Below, piece after piece: positions 1 through 8,205 of a DNA stretch of 13,456 nucleotides. A program made the position numbers and the translations under genes. The stretch's first letter is position 1, and each line of letters opens with the position of its first letter. The notes beneath the pieces are model-generated. The model did not search any database. It was not told where the DNA came from and was given only the letters and a program-made list of their open reading frames with translations. The DNA is from Hemicentrotus pulcherrimus (Eukaryota > Echinodermata > Echinoidea > Camarodonta > Strongylocentrotidae). The stretch covers positions 17,040 through 30,495 of the forward strand of contig BEXV01002845.1 of NCBI GenBank assembly GCA_003118195.1, in the 5' to 3' direction.

Positions 1-134
1 GTGGGTTGAATGCATTGGGTAGTTAGGCTCCACTGCACTCTACATAGCTCCAACAGGTGCTGCAAAGCTACAGTGGGTGGGTTGCCTTACCTAGCAGTGA
101 AGTATCACTATCTGCACACAAGTCATAGAAGCAG

Positions 135-210
135 GACCTATGGGTTGGAGGTGGATTAAAGTTGTTTCATAGGACATATGGGTTGGAGGTGAATGAAAGT
201 TGTTTCATAG
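135..210. repeat. 38-bp tandem duplication (two copies)
   Basis: Two adjacent copies of a 34-bp core, at 139-172 and 177-210, lie 38 bp apart. Both begin tatgggttggaggtg and end gttgtttcatag, with only about two internal differences. No coding frame is evident. It looks like a recent local duplication, possibly a two-unit minisatellite. Confidence 0.8.
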
Positions 211-1284
211 CATTTTGCGCTGCAAATCCAATTTCCATGGAGGGTCAAGATCAGGACAATCGACATTGAGGCCTGCCCCCAATTTTCTGCATTTCAGTCA
301 ACCAGTCAAACTGTAAGTTTAATCCAAGTTTTATCCATAATGTATTCCTTTTTATAATGATACATTGGGCGTGGTCATTTGACATTGAGACAGTCAAGGT
401 CACAAGTGAACCTTTGAATTAGGCATTAATAATGAAGACTGCAAATCGTTTCTCTAAAGTAATAGTGTAACTCTTTATACATGATTTTGTTCATTTCTAA
501 ATAATAAATGAAAGTACATGTTCGCAGGATTTGCACTCAGTAATTCAGGCTCTTTCGAATGTTGAAAGGATATTTGTAATGCAATGTAAATCGTTGTGAT
601 AGAAGCTTTTTCTGTAATGTATTTTATTGTATTGCCTGATGATGATTTTAGTCTCGTTAAAATATGTTAAGTAGATGATGAATCATTTAGTATTATTCCG
701 TAGACTATTAATAGCCTGGGTTAACGTTAATTTTTAGATGGTGTTCCGGCTAGGACTAGAGCAAGTCCTGTATCAAAGTTCCATGCAACAATGGGTGAAT
801 CTCTACCAGTAACGACTCAGGAGAGATGAAGGTGCCATTACAGATGGAACAACCCTTTCATTACGGTGGACAAGTTCCAGCAAGAGTAACAATTATGGTT
901 TCTTTATTCCCATGAACAATATTTAATATCACATCTTGAGAGTGATTGCATCACTAAAGTGTGTTATTTTATTTATATCTCCAGACGTACGATAAGACTA
1001 CAACCTCAGGGTTGGGTTGAATGTATTATTTATATCTTTATATATATTTCTATTGTGATAAGAAGTTAAATAATAAAGATAAGAAGATGATATTCTTTGA
1101 TACACTCAACCGAATGTGAATTCTTTGTTTATTGCGTTAATTTTCCTGTGAGATGATTAGAGTTTTAACTAGATCACGAATTAAAGTCACCTGAGTTTAC
1201 CCAGTTGTGACACTGAAACATGTGAAGAACATGTAAGCATGTGTTTTAATACATCTTGAAACAGTGACCTCTCTCTATTTCCCG
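211..1284. other. Unassigned AT-rich stretch
   Basis: I see no convincing gene here. Around 738 the sequence tttttag resembles a 3' splice site. It is followed by two short open frames, one of 24 codons from 738 and one of 30 codons from 737 that ends at the TGA near 828. Neither has a strong matching donor and I recognise neither. The remainder is AT-rich with short tracts such as the TA-rich run near 1035-1050. Confidence 0.4.
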
Positions 1285-1303
1285 TCTCTCTCTCTCTCTC
1301 TCT
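1285..1303. repeat. (TC)n microsatellite
   Basis: About nine TC units. On the minus strand they read as an Arg-Glu repeat directly after the possible signal-peptide exon. That suggests the true exon ends before the microsatellite. Confidence 0.9.
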
Positions 1304-1311
1304 TCCTTTAC

Positions 1312-1447
1312 TACATCTTTGGAGCACTAGAATATCCTTGTCAGCGCAGCGTGTTGTTAGAATGCAGTTATTTGGCGCCTTATGAGCATAGCCTGATGTT
1401 ATAACAATAAGTGCTATGAACAAACACGATTCCATTATCCCAAACAT
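1312..1447 (-). CDS. Possible first exon of a small secreted Cys-containing protein
   Basis: The frame starts at ATG 1447, with a second ATG at 1435 in stronger context (A at -3, G at +4). From the second ATG it reads MESCLFIALIVITSGYA, a textbook signal peptide (charged start, hydrophobic core, Ala at a plausible cleavage site). About 24 more residues follow, with three cysteines (NNCILTTRC...LQRC). A plausible donor gtaaag begins at 1311 on the minus strand. Without it the frame would run into an Arg-Glu repeat made by the TC microsatellite, which is unlikely protein. No partner exon is identified; it would lie further left on the minus strand. I do not recognise the family. A chance hydrophobic frame is the main alternative. 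Confidence 0.35.
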
Positions 1448-1472
1448 TATCTATTCCCCCGCAAGGCTATGA

Positions 1473-1494
1473 GGGCCGGGGAAGGGGGGGGGGT
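1473..1494 (+). repeat. G-rich tract
   Basis: Runs of 3, 4 and 10 guanines lie close together (ggg-cc-gggg-aa-G10). The tract could form a G-quadruplex on the plus strand. Homopolymer length may be unreliable. Confidence 0.7.
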
Positions 1495-1583
1495 ATTTAT
1501 CTTTGTGTTGAAAGACCATAGACCTCGCTATACTGCGACTTGTAATTACTTTCTGAAGGCCAAGTGAAGATTGGAGACAGAGC

Positions 1584-1729
1584 AGAAGAGAGAGAGAGAG
1601 AGAGAGTGAGAGATAATGGTAGATAATGGAGGGATTACATCAACAAGATGAATGATGCAAAGAGAGAGAGAGAAAAAAAAAAGGGAAGTGGAGAAGTGAG
1701 AGAGAGAGAGAGACAGCGGGGGGTGGGGG
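1584..1729. repeat. GA microsatellite cluster with G-run
   Basis: Three purine tracts of GA repeats lie at about 1584-1612, 1660-1672 and 1692-1713, separated by short unique spacers. A G-rich run (gcggggggtggggga) follows at 1717-1730. All purines fall on the plus strand. No gene is seen in 1448-1770. Confidence 0.85.
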
Positions 1730-1770
1730 AGTATTAGAGAACACGAGCATATGTGTTTAAATCACTGGAT

Positions 1771-2109
1771 AAGGTCAGTGTAACACTAGGTGTATTCCTA
1801 TATTTCCAGAAAGCTTTTGAAACAATCCTGCAATATTTGGCTGGAAAATTAAAACATTATTGAATAAGGGGCCTGCCCATTCAGTGGTTTAAAGATTATC
1901 TTTGTAGCTGATTTCAGTTTGTGAATTATGATGGACATATTAAAGCGAATAATAACATGTGGTGTTCCTCAGGGTTACGTGTTGGGACCTACACCGTGTT
2001 TGTTGTACATAAACGCTTTGCCAAACTCAACAAATCATTTCAATTTTTAGACTTCTTGCTGATGATTCTAATTTGTTTCATACGTTTCAACAGAGACTGA
2101 ATATGATTG
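1771..2109 (+). pseudogene. Non-LTR retrotransposon reverse transcriptase, palm/catalytic part (decayed)
   Basis: This is the catalytic core of a LINE reverse transcriptase, which copies element RNA at the target site. From 1771 the frame reads TLGVFLYFQKAFETI, matching the LD-S-KAFDTV block, then RGLPIQWFKDYL. A frameshift near 1950 leads into ITCGVPQGYVLGP (from 1952), the GxPQGSxLGP block. A second shift leads into LADDSNLFHTFQ, with the catalytic Asp-Asp at 2061-2066. Stops at 1861 and 1909 sit where Gly and Arg are expected, as single-base changes of GGA and CGA. The copy is therefore dead, with two stops and two frameshifts. Homology continues at 2755 after an insertion. Motifs suit the CR1/L2/Jockey group of LINEs; the exact clade is uncertain. 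Confidence 0.88.
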
Positions 2110-2193
2110 ACATATAGCTCCGTTTAGTCTTATTTCACAACGCCCCTAACGTCAGAGTCAGCAGCCAAACATATTAGCCTATGGAATTTTTCC

Positions 2194-2224
<31 letters not shown>

Positions 2225-2754
2225 GAAAACAAAAAAAATCGTTAAAAAATCATTTTTAGTTTAAACGAAAAGCACATTCACCCCGACTTACATTTTCACT
2301 AGCTCTTTCATTGGAACCCTTATGTCCCATTGACTTTTAAAAGTTCACCCACCGTAATTTGATGAAAATAGGTTGCAAGCTCGTCATTTCCTATGATATG
2401 CATGTGAAAGAAGTCGAACTTTGGACTCAGTTTGCCAAGCGATTTTAAGATTACGGTTCAAGCAAACGAAGGATAAAAAGCATGAATTATCATAGATCAC
2501 TTATGCTTGGTTAATTATGTCAATGTCATCCAACCCCAACCCCCAACCGTATTCTTCCATTTAGTAAAAGCAAACAATTTGCCAAGGTAAGCAAAAACAT
2601 GAAAATTTATGAACGGTCAGACAATACAGCCTTTTAGTACGTAACGTATAGTGAATGGGAATGGGCGATGATCCGTCCAGGAGGTAGAGGTCAGTGGTTT
2701 GTGCCGGCAATGTTCTAGCGAGCGAAAATGAGACAACCGGAGCAATATGTATGG
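2110..2754. mobile_element. ~645-bp insertion with imperfect terminal inverted repeats inside the LINE
   Basis: This block interrupts the RT frame exactly between the Asp-Asp motif and the WCKANKLTIN block. Its left end (2110-2135) matches the reverse complement of its right end (2726-2750) at about 22 of 26 columns. The shared core is acatat-gctccg and then gtct-attt. The flanking four bases are attg (2106-2109) and atgg (2751-2754), a possible decayed target duplication. Removing 2110-2753 plus the duplicate restores the frame and gives the ADD-to-Trp spacing I expect for CR1-like RTs. Inside are a 23-base C run, A-rich sequence and no convincing transposase. It looks like a non-autonomous DNA element; the superfamily is unknown. 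Confidence 0.6.
2192..2224. repeat. Poly-C followed by poly-A tract
   Basis: Twenty-three consecutive C at 2192-2214, directly followed by about ten A and an A-rich stretch. The length of such a run is often unreliable in assemblies. Confidence 0.9.
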
Positions 2755-3594
2755 ATATAGTTAATATGCATCCTGATAAGGTGGCCGTATGGTGTAAGGC
2801 GAATAAACTTACAATCAATCTCTTAAAAACTAATTATTTGTTGATAAGAGTGAGTAGGCAATCAGTTGTAACCCAAGGGATGCTAAAATTAGCAGAGACT
2901 GAAATAGCCCAGATTGATGTTGTATCATTTGTAGGAATTTATAGATCAACATTATTATCCAAAGGGTTCATAAGTGTATTAGAGAAAAGGTTGGCGTTTT
3001 ACATAGATTAAGACAGTTTGTACCAAGGCGTGTTTTGTTGTTACTGTATAAAACGTTAATTCAACCGCATATGACCTACGGAATTGACGTTTGGGGAAGT
3101 AATTATGAAATGAACATGAAGTGTTCATTATTAAGCCAAAAGATGGCACTAAGAAATATAACGTTTAGTCCAATTTGGACTCATTCGAAACCGATAATCC
3201 GGGAGCTAAATCTATTGAATGTGTATAAACTCTATAAACTATCTATTTGTGTTTTTATGTATCAATTATTAAATGATAAGTTGATGCAGTCTCTAATTCA
3301 GAATTGCATAGTTTCATAGAGCACAACTATGAGACTAGACAAAGAGATAGTAAGAAGCTGAGTGTGCCAAAAGTAATAACAACGCAGGGTAAATTTCCAA
3401 TGTCATTCCGAGGCATTCACCATTGGAATGATCTACCTCCATATGTACGGGAGAAAGCATTAGTGTCTTGCTTTCGTAGAAATTTAATATTACAAAATGT
3501 TAATCGAATAATCGTTTTCAACTTTGAACCAAGGTTCTTGCCTTTTTGTAAATTTATTATGTTATATAATTCGTTATTTTTTATTTTATGTTAA
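2755..3594 (+). pseudogene. Non-LTR reverse transcriptase, thumb and C-terminal part (decayed)
   Basis: Continuation of the RT begun at 1771. Blocks in order are DKVAVWCKANKLTINLLKTN (from about 2775), the VVSFVGIYRSTLLSKGF strand block, and then a frameshift near 2990 into GVLHRLRQFVPRRVLLLLYK. Next come TLIQPHMTYGIDVWGS, then LNLLNVYKLYKLSICVFMYQ. A second shift near 3300 leads into EHNYETRQ and FRGIHHWNDLPPYV, the conserved tail of CR1/L2-like ORF2 proteins. The ORF ends at the TAA at 3592. With 1771-2109 this covers most of an RT domain. No endonuclease domain is seen upstream of 1771, so the copy is 5'-truncated or eroded. Confidence 0.88.
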
Positions 3595-3614
3595 ATACCA
3601 AAGCTTGGTATTTA
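3592..3614 (+). other. Hairpin at LINE stop codon / start of 3' UTR
   Basis: The 9-bp arms taaatacca and tggtattta are separated by aagct, and the first arm contains the ORF2 stop codon. LINE RTs of some clades recognise 3' stem-loops of their own RNA; a role here is inference. An AATAAA-like motif (gaataaattt) follows at about 3620. Confidence 0.5.
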
Positions 3615-3747
3615 TTCACAGAATAAATTTACCCTAGATGTAGAATAACTTGTAGCTTAAGTATGCATTCCAAAGTTATTCATATTTATATTTTACATTC
3701 TCATTCATTTCTGTGATAATTATGTGGTACCCGACACGATTCATTTT

Positions 3748-3993
3748 GCAGGCACAAACCACGGTCAGACGTAAAAGATAGTCTGCACTATAAGACTACA
3801 GTAGGCCATGTACTATAGCTGCTCCTGAAAGCACAAGCCCTGTTCAGTCGTAAAAGAGAGTCTGCACTATAAGACTACCATAGGCCATGTACTATAGCTG
3901 CTCCACAACCAGTAGTTAGCTGGGCTAGGCTTCTCTCAAGGCACCATGATTTTTTAAATAAAATGTCAAATTAGGGTCTGTGCTTGCAGACTA
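3748..3993. repeat. Left arm of long inverted repeat, with internal ~79-bp tandem duplication
   Basis: Two tandem units share gtctgcactataagactac (3781 and 3860) and ggccatgtactatagctgct, offset by 79 bp. The second unit and the sequence on to about 3993 (ggctaggcttctctcaagg, then caaatta-ggtctgtgctt) are repeated in reverse complement at 4978-5159. The unit may be a SINE-like sequence, because it ends in an AATAAA/caaatt-type tail. I do not see clear tRNA-type A and B boxes. Confidence 0.75.
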
Positions 3994-4021
3994 GACACGA
4001 TTAGCAATACATTGTTTGGAT

Positions 4022-4058
4022 AATAAACTTCAAACTCAATCTCAAACTCAACTCAAAG
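4022..4058 (+). repeat. AATAAA plus CTCAAA-type 3' tail
   Basis: The sequence aataaacttcaaactcaa and its continuation in ctcaaactc/actcaaa units look like the short-repeat 3' tail of a non-LTR element. It lies about 90 bp upstream of the second LINE fragment, so it belongs to a different, mostly lost copy or to the flanking SINE-like unit. Confidence 0.5.
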
Positions 4059-4148
4059 AAAGAGAGGGAAGTTTAAACAAAACACAACCAAAAAACATGG
4101 TATGATATAAAGCTTATAGAGAATACTTAATAGGGAGAGAGAACTACT

Positions 4149-4649
4149 GGTGTCCTCCGCAGACTTAAATTTACTTTACCTAAACATATTATGATTTCAT
4201 TATATAATACATTAATTTTGCCTCATCTCACTTACTGTTGTATGATTTGGGGGAATACATTTAAAACACACTTGAATAGACTTTGTATTACTCAGAAAAA
4301 AGCAATAAGAACAGTTTGTAATGTACCATTTAATAACCATACAAGCAATTTATTTCTTGAGTGTAAAACATTAAAGGTCCCTGACCTTGTACTTATGTAT
4401 ACTCATATGTTTATGTATCGTTATCATACGAATGCCTTGCCAAATATTTTTAATGATTTTTTTAGCACAAATGCCCCCTATCACTCATATTTCACCCGCC
4501 AACATGCAGATCTTCATCAATTTCTTCCCAAAACTACAATTAGTCAAAATTCCTTACGTTGTATAGGAATTAAGCTATGGAATGACCTAGACAATGATAT
4601 TAAACTAAGTAAAACTCTTGATAGATTTAAGAAAACTCTTGAAAAATGA
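4149..4649 (+). pseudogene. Second LINE: C-terminal reverse transcriptase fragment
   Basis: This is an uninterrupted 166-codon frame. It opens with GVLRRLKFTLPKHIMISLYN, then TLILPHLTYCCMIWGN, LCITQKKAIRTVCNVPFNNH and LKVPDLVLMYTHMFMYRYH. It ends with YHSYFTRQ and LRCIGIKLWNDLDNDIKLSK before the TGA at 4647. The same block order occurs in the first LINE (3000-3594), but the sequences differ strongly, so they are different families or old subfamilies. The RT core and endonuclease are missing, as expected for a 5'-truncated insertion. The ATG at 4191 is incidental, since homology begins upstream of it. The open frame suggests this insertion is younger than the first copy. Confidence 0.88.
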
Positions 4650-4936
4650 AATGTTCTTGCAGTACAAAAACCACGCTCAATTAAATAATGAATAATTTGC
4701 TCCTCTTGTTCTTGTTCTTTTTTTTTTAATATTCTTATATCTTGTATATATTTGTTTTCCGGTCAATGTTGTTTATGTTAATTTTCTTGATAATATGTGT
4801 CATGGTTGGTGCCCCAATCACAAGTTTGTTTTCAAACTTCTCCAGGGGCCCCTAACCCCATGTTTTTATATTTTTGTGCATTATTATTGTATATGTATTT
4901 TTTATGGTTGAATAAATTGAAATTGAAAATTGAAGG
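4650..4936 (+). mobile_element. 3' UTR and hexamer tail of the second LINE
   Basis: AT-rich sequence follows the RT stop. It includes an oligo-T run near 4720 and a gggcccc segment near 4846. It ends in aataaattgaaattgaaaa and attgaa units (4911-4935), a typical microsatellite-type 3' tail of CR1/L2-like elements. The apparent plus-strand frame at 4797-5003 is judged non-coding. Confidence 0.65.
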
Positions 4937-4977
4937 AGATAATGAGAAAGAGAGAGAATGTTTGTGGTGGTGGGGTT

Positions 4978-5159
4978 GTCTGAAAGCACAGACCTTAATT
5001 TGAAATTTGAATCTTTATCAACAAATCATTTTACCTTGAGAGAAGCCTAGCCCAGCTACCTACTGGTTGTGTCAGGAGCAGCTACAGTACATGGCCTATA
5101 GTAGTCTTATATTGCAGACTCACTTTTACGACTGACCTGGGTTTGTGCTTGCAGACTAG
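4978..5159. repeat. Right arm of long inverted repeat
   Basis: In reverse complement this matches the second unit of the left arm: actataggccatgtactg, agtctgca-tataagacta, agctgggctaggcttctctc and then caaatta-ggtctgtgctt. A 21-bp stretch at 5139-5159 (gtttgtgcttgcagactag core) also repeats directly at 3974-3994 with one difference. The arms enclose about 985 bp carrying the second LINE. Confidence 0.75.
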
Positions 5160-5583
5160 TGGTTGGGGCGGGGGAAGGGGGCGAACCTTGGTTAAACATG
5201 TTTAAACAGCCAGCTGTCTCCTTTTCTACTTATCCTGTCCGGGCGAAGTGTTAGTCCCTCTCTCCTCCTGTCACGTCCTCTCTCTCGCGCGCACACAGCT
5301 TATCCGTTCTTATACTTCTTCGCACGTCTCCCCTCCATCCTAATATTACCCTCTCAAACCCACTCCAATTAAGTCACAAACGGTCACTCCCCTAAAAAAT
5401 CTTTTTCATTTCTCTTTGGCCAGTTTCCTTTTCCCTTTATTTTTCTTATTCCCGCTCTCTCTTCCACACTATCACACTATCCCATTCTGCTCTGACCTGT
5501 CTACAATTTTGTGACGCCTGATATTAAGACTAAGAAGGGTACGAATCACAGAAGTGTCAAGAAATATACAAAAAACAGTGTAC
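5160..5583. other. Pyrimidine-rich spacer, no gene seen
   Basis: After a short G-rich patch (5162-5180) the plus strand is strongly C/T-rich from about 5215 to 5500. It includes a ctctctctcgcgcgcacaca patch near 5278-5297. I see no reading frame or element boundary. Confidence 0.6.
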
Positions 5584-6125
5584 TTAAAGGGATAGTTGAG
5601 TTCTCTTTTTCAGACCGCAAATGCCTTCAAAGTCATGATTATTGCTCTTTTTCTTATTTATGACATTTTTAGTGCCCCTTTAGAACCTAACATTGCTTTG
5701 AAGGTAATTTTAGACCCCAAAATGTCTGAAATTTAGCCAATACAATCATACGAATTCAGCTCTACTTAATTTAATAATTAAAAATAACAATACATGGACC
5801 GGCTGGTTGTACGTAATATAAGCAACACGAAAATGCCAACAAAAGAGCCAACATCGGCTTTGAATGAAATAGAACGTATACAAAGGCGTTTTTACGTTTT
5901 TCAACGGTTTTATCAAATTTGTCAAAATATCTAATATTTTTGGTGGTACACAAGTATTAGAAATCGTTATATTTCAGCCGTCTCTGAACCGATTTTGATC
6001 ATTTAAAGATGACTTTGCAATTTAAATATTATGTTCTTTCAAATTTGACATTCAGTTTTTCATCAACTCACAACAAAATTATTTTGTGTAGCGCCCTCTG
6101 CAAAAGAACTCACCTATCCCTTTAA
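5584..6125. mobile_element. MITE-like element with TTAA ends
   Basis: The left end ttaaagggatag-tgagttct (5584-5604) matches the reverse complement of the right end (6105-6125) at 20 of 21 positions. TTAA stands at both extremities (5584-5587 and 6122-6125), consistent with a TTAA target site as used by piggyBac-type transposons. The ~540-bp interior has no credible transposase; the short minus-strand frame at 5771-5953 has no recognisable features. The tagcgccctctgc motif near 6090 recurs in variant form in the foldback at 8695 and 8955. A non-autonomous element is the best reading; assignment to piggyBac rests only on TTAA. Confidence 0.75.
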
Positions 6126-6620
6126 CATTTCAAGTGATGTTGAGCTCATGCTCTCCGTCACACACACATGCAAATAGCAGGCGCAGACAACCCACATACG
6201 CACCCGCACAGACACCCACTCACACTGCCACACGCACAAGTACACACATTCTTTACCTGTGTTTTCGTCTTCCTGGACACTATATAAGCATTGATTTGTT
6301 GCCCTATCGATTAATATAATGCATACACGCTTGACCTTTTGTGGAACATTGTGTTTTTGACCAGAAAACCAACATGATATTTTTATATCAACGCTGTCGA
6401 CTCCTGTTTAAGTTTACTTACACCGTATGCCAAGTATTATATGTGAACTTAACCAACTAGGAAGCTAGATTATTGCGTAATCAAGAAAGAAGATACGTAA
6501 GTATACCATTATACTTTTAATAATCAAGATATTTATTCATTTGTCGATTTATTTGTAACCTTGTTTCTTTCACTTGATGAGTAACTATTTATTCTCCCCT
6601 ACCTGTTTTCTCCCTATTTC
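6126..6620. other. No gene seen; degenerate CA-rich patch
   Basis: A degenerate CA-rich stretch (about 6160-6246) is followed by AT-rich unique sequence. A pyrimidine-rich tract ending in cag stands at 6606-6621 and resembles a splice acceptor, but it leads straight into a palindrome and not into an open frame. Confidence 0.4.
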
Positions 6621-6667
6621 AGATGTTACATTGAAAACACTCAGTGAGTGTTTTCAGTGTAACATCT
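6621..6667. repeat. 47-bp near-perfect palindrome
   Basis: Two 23-bp arms meet around a single central G (6644). The arms are exact reverse complements except at one position, which would be a G-U pair in RNA. The left arm begins agatgttacattg and the right arm ends cagtgtaacatct. It would extrude as a cruciform or fold into a very tight RNA hairpin. Confidence 0.9.
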
Positions 6668-6951
6668 TAAATTTCCCTCCACGATAATAAATATGATATT
6701 TTATACGTTCATCTATTTATTCATTTGCTTTATAAATTAATTATTGATGTAGGATTGACACACTTTGATAAACTATTTGAGGCCTAAGTCACGCTAGAGC
6801 TACAACCGGCCGTCTGGAATTAGTCCTTAGGGGTCGCAAAGAGGTTTTTAAAGTCTTCGAAAGGTTGTTAAAGGTCGGGGATTGGTCTCTAGAGCACTTT
6901 GATCGGCTGAGGGTTTAGTGCTTGACGATATCTAGGAAGTGTTTACAAAAA
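6668..6951. other. Unassigned stretch
   Basis: AT-rich to about 6780, then a less AT-rich block (6790-6940) with text such as gctacaaccggccg that looks like part of a dispersed repeat. No gene or defined boundary is visible. Confidence 0.35.
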
Positions 6952-7164
6952 CTAAGATCGACTTTAAGTTGGACTTAATTATGGCAGGATATTCATGCCA
7001 CAATTTTCTCTCGCCATTAAGTGGCATTGGTCTCTCGAGAGACGTAGAAATTACAGAATTTACATTTTGTATAACTCATTATTGAAGAAAAAATATTTTC
7101 TAAAGATCATAATTTGGAGACTTATAGTGAGAGCAACCAGCTAAGTCCAACCTAAAGTTCTTAG
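6952..7164. repeat. Inverted repeat pair, possible small element
   Basis: The left arm 6952-6977 (ctaaga...actttaagttggactta) pairs with the right arm 7142-7164. There is one mismatch and a 3-base gap, with about 165 bp between the arms. Smaller hairpins lie inside (ggca-ggatattca-tgcc near 6984, and ctctcgagag near 7033). It could be the core of a MITE or a decayed foldback. Confidence 0.6.
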
Positions 7165-7700
7165 CTGTCAGGTAAAATAATCACGACTATCACTAATCTA
7201 TTCAAAGGCATTCGTGAGTTTTTAGGCGTAACACTGGGATTGTGTAACATTCCAATTGGCTTTTTTACATTACAATTTTTACATTTATTACGAAATAGTA
7301 AATTACCAGGCAAAATTTCATAGTAGATTATACAATTTATATGGGAATTGTGTTGGGAATAGTGTATCAAACAACATTTTAAATGTAGTACTCTGTCATT
7401 CCCATAATTTGTGTGCCAGAGTTGGTAAAAGAAAATGTGGATCCTGACAAAAACTCAACATACGATAATGCGCGAATTTGTGCATGTTTTAATATCCCGT
7501 TATTCAATCTATGAATTGCAATCTTCGTTAACTGCTAATGCGTTTTTTCTCGTGTTTTTTTACTGTTTACATTTGAAAAAAGGATGAAATTACACAAGTT
7601 TGTGTTCACTTGCTCTACACATTACACGTTCAACAATTGATGATAAATCATTGAAAGGGACAGCGAACAGTTGCTGGGATACCATTTCATGCACTTTCTT
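7165..7700. other. No gene seen
   Basis: AT-rich sequence with short overlapping frames on both strands (7161-7370 minus, 7256-7447 plus). They share no features of real proteins and I regard them as chance. Confidence 0.4.
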
Positions 7701-7703
7701 ATC

Positions 7704-7982
7704 TCACCACCTGGTCAACAGTTGAAGATTAGCGCATAACTTTTCGGCGGCTTGGAGCATGGGGTCAAAGGAAAGCGGCTTGATCAACCGCTTTCTTTCA
7801 TCTCCCTGATGTAACCTTTCCCTCGGATATGCCCTACATGCATACATCTCTAAAATTGTCAACACATTTTGAAACATGTGCGGTTGAAGTATGTTTGCTT
7901 TGGGAAATCCTTTCAAATGGATAAAACACGGGTCCTCTTTCAGGAGCTCGCATGTTACATCACAGAGTTGTGAATATGCGTT
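7704..7982 (-). CDS. Exon-like minus-strand frame, unidentified protein
   Basis: The frame is open from just after a TGA at 7985 down to a TGA at 7704, about 92 codons, with balanced composition that reads like real protein. Segments include YSQLCDVTCELLKEDPCFIH, LQPHMFQNVLTILEMYACRA, YPRERLHQGDERKRLIKPLS and LQAAEKLCANLQLLTRW. There is no suitable start ATG, so it would be an internal exon. Donor candidates lie at its end, gtggtg from 7710 and the better gtgaga from 7707. The acceptor is not obvious. The helical pattern and the ILE-Y...R-IK-L spacing faintly recall PUB-type domains (SPATA2/RNF31), but that is recall from memory and weak. It may be an exon of a minus-strand gene or a gene fragment. 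Confidence 0.45.
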   Translation of the reverse strand, partial: NAYSQLCDVTCELLKEDPCFIHLKGFPKANILQPHMFQNVLTILEMYACRAYPRERLHQGDERKRLIKPLSFDPMLQAAEKLCANLQLLTRW

Positions 7983-8205
7983 TCACCGATGGTAACTGCA
8001 CAGATTTAATATCTTACTTTTTTAATAGGATATTTTTCAAGCAAATATTTTCTCTCTTTTGGGCTTTTTTTCAAAACCAACTTTACCTTTTACGTGATAA
8101 AATGGTCAAAGAAATTGTAAATACATGTACGAATGCTTTTTGCTGTTGCCTACAATATCTATATAAATGACATAAACATCAAAAATCGGTCAATAAATAT
8201 ATCTA
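7983..8205. other. No gene seen
   Basis: AT-rich. A plus-strand frame at 7952-8170 is Phe/Leu-rich and antisense to the exon-like frame in its first part. I see no protein features and regard it as chance. Confidence 0.4.

Noticed and set aside
2561..2818. Minus-strand 85-codon frame
   Set aside because: Spans the insertion/LINE junction antisense, so cannot be an original gene.
3748..3993. CRISPR-like spaced repeats in the tandem units
   Set aside because: Only two units of ~79 bp without spacers, in animal DNA; better read as a duplicated SINE-like sequence.
4797..5003. 68-codon plus-strand frame
   Set aside because: Lies in the LINE 3' UTR, crosses its tail and enters the repeat arm.
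5771..5953. 60-codon minus-strand frame inside the TTAA element
   Set aside because: No transposase motif; too short and featureless.
6134..6319. 61-codon plus-strand frame
   Set aside because: Composition is driven by the CA-rich patch.
6621..6667. miRNA precursor
   Set aside because: The arms meet with a one-base centre, leaving no usable loop.
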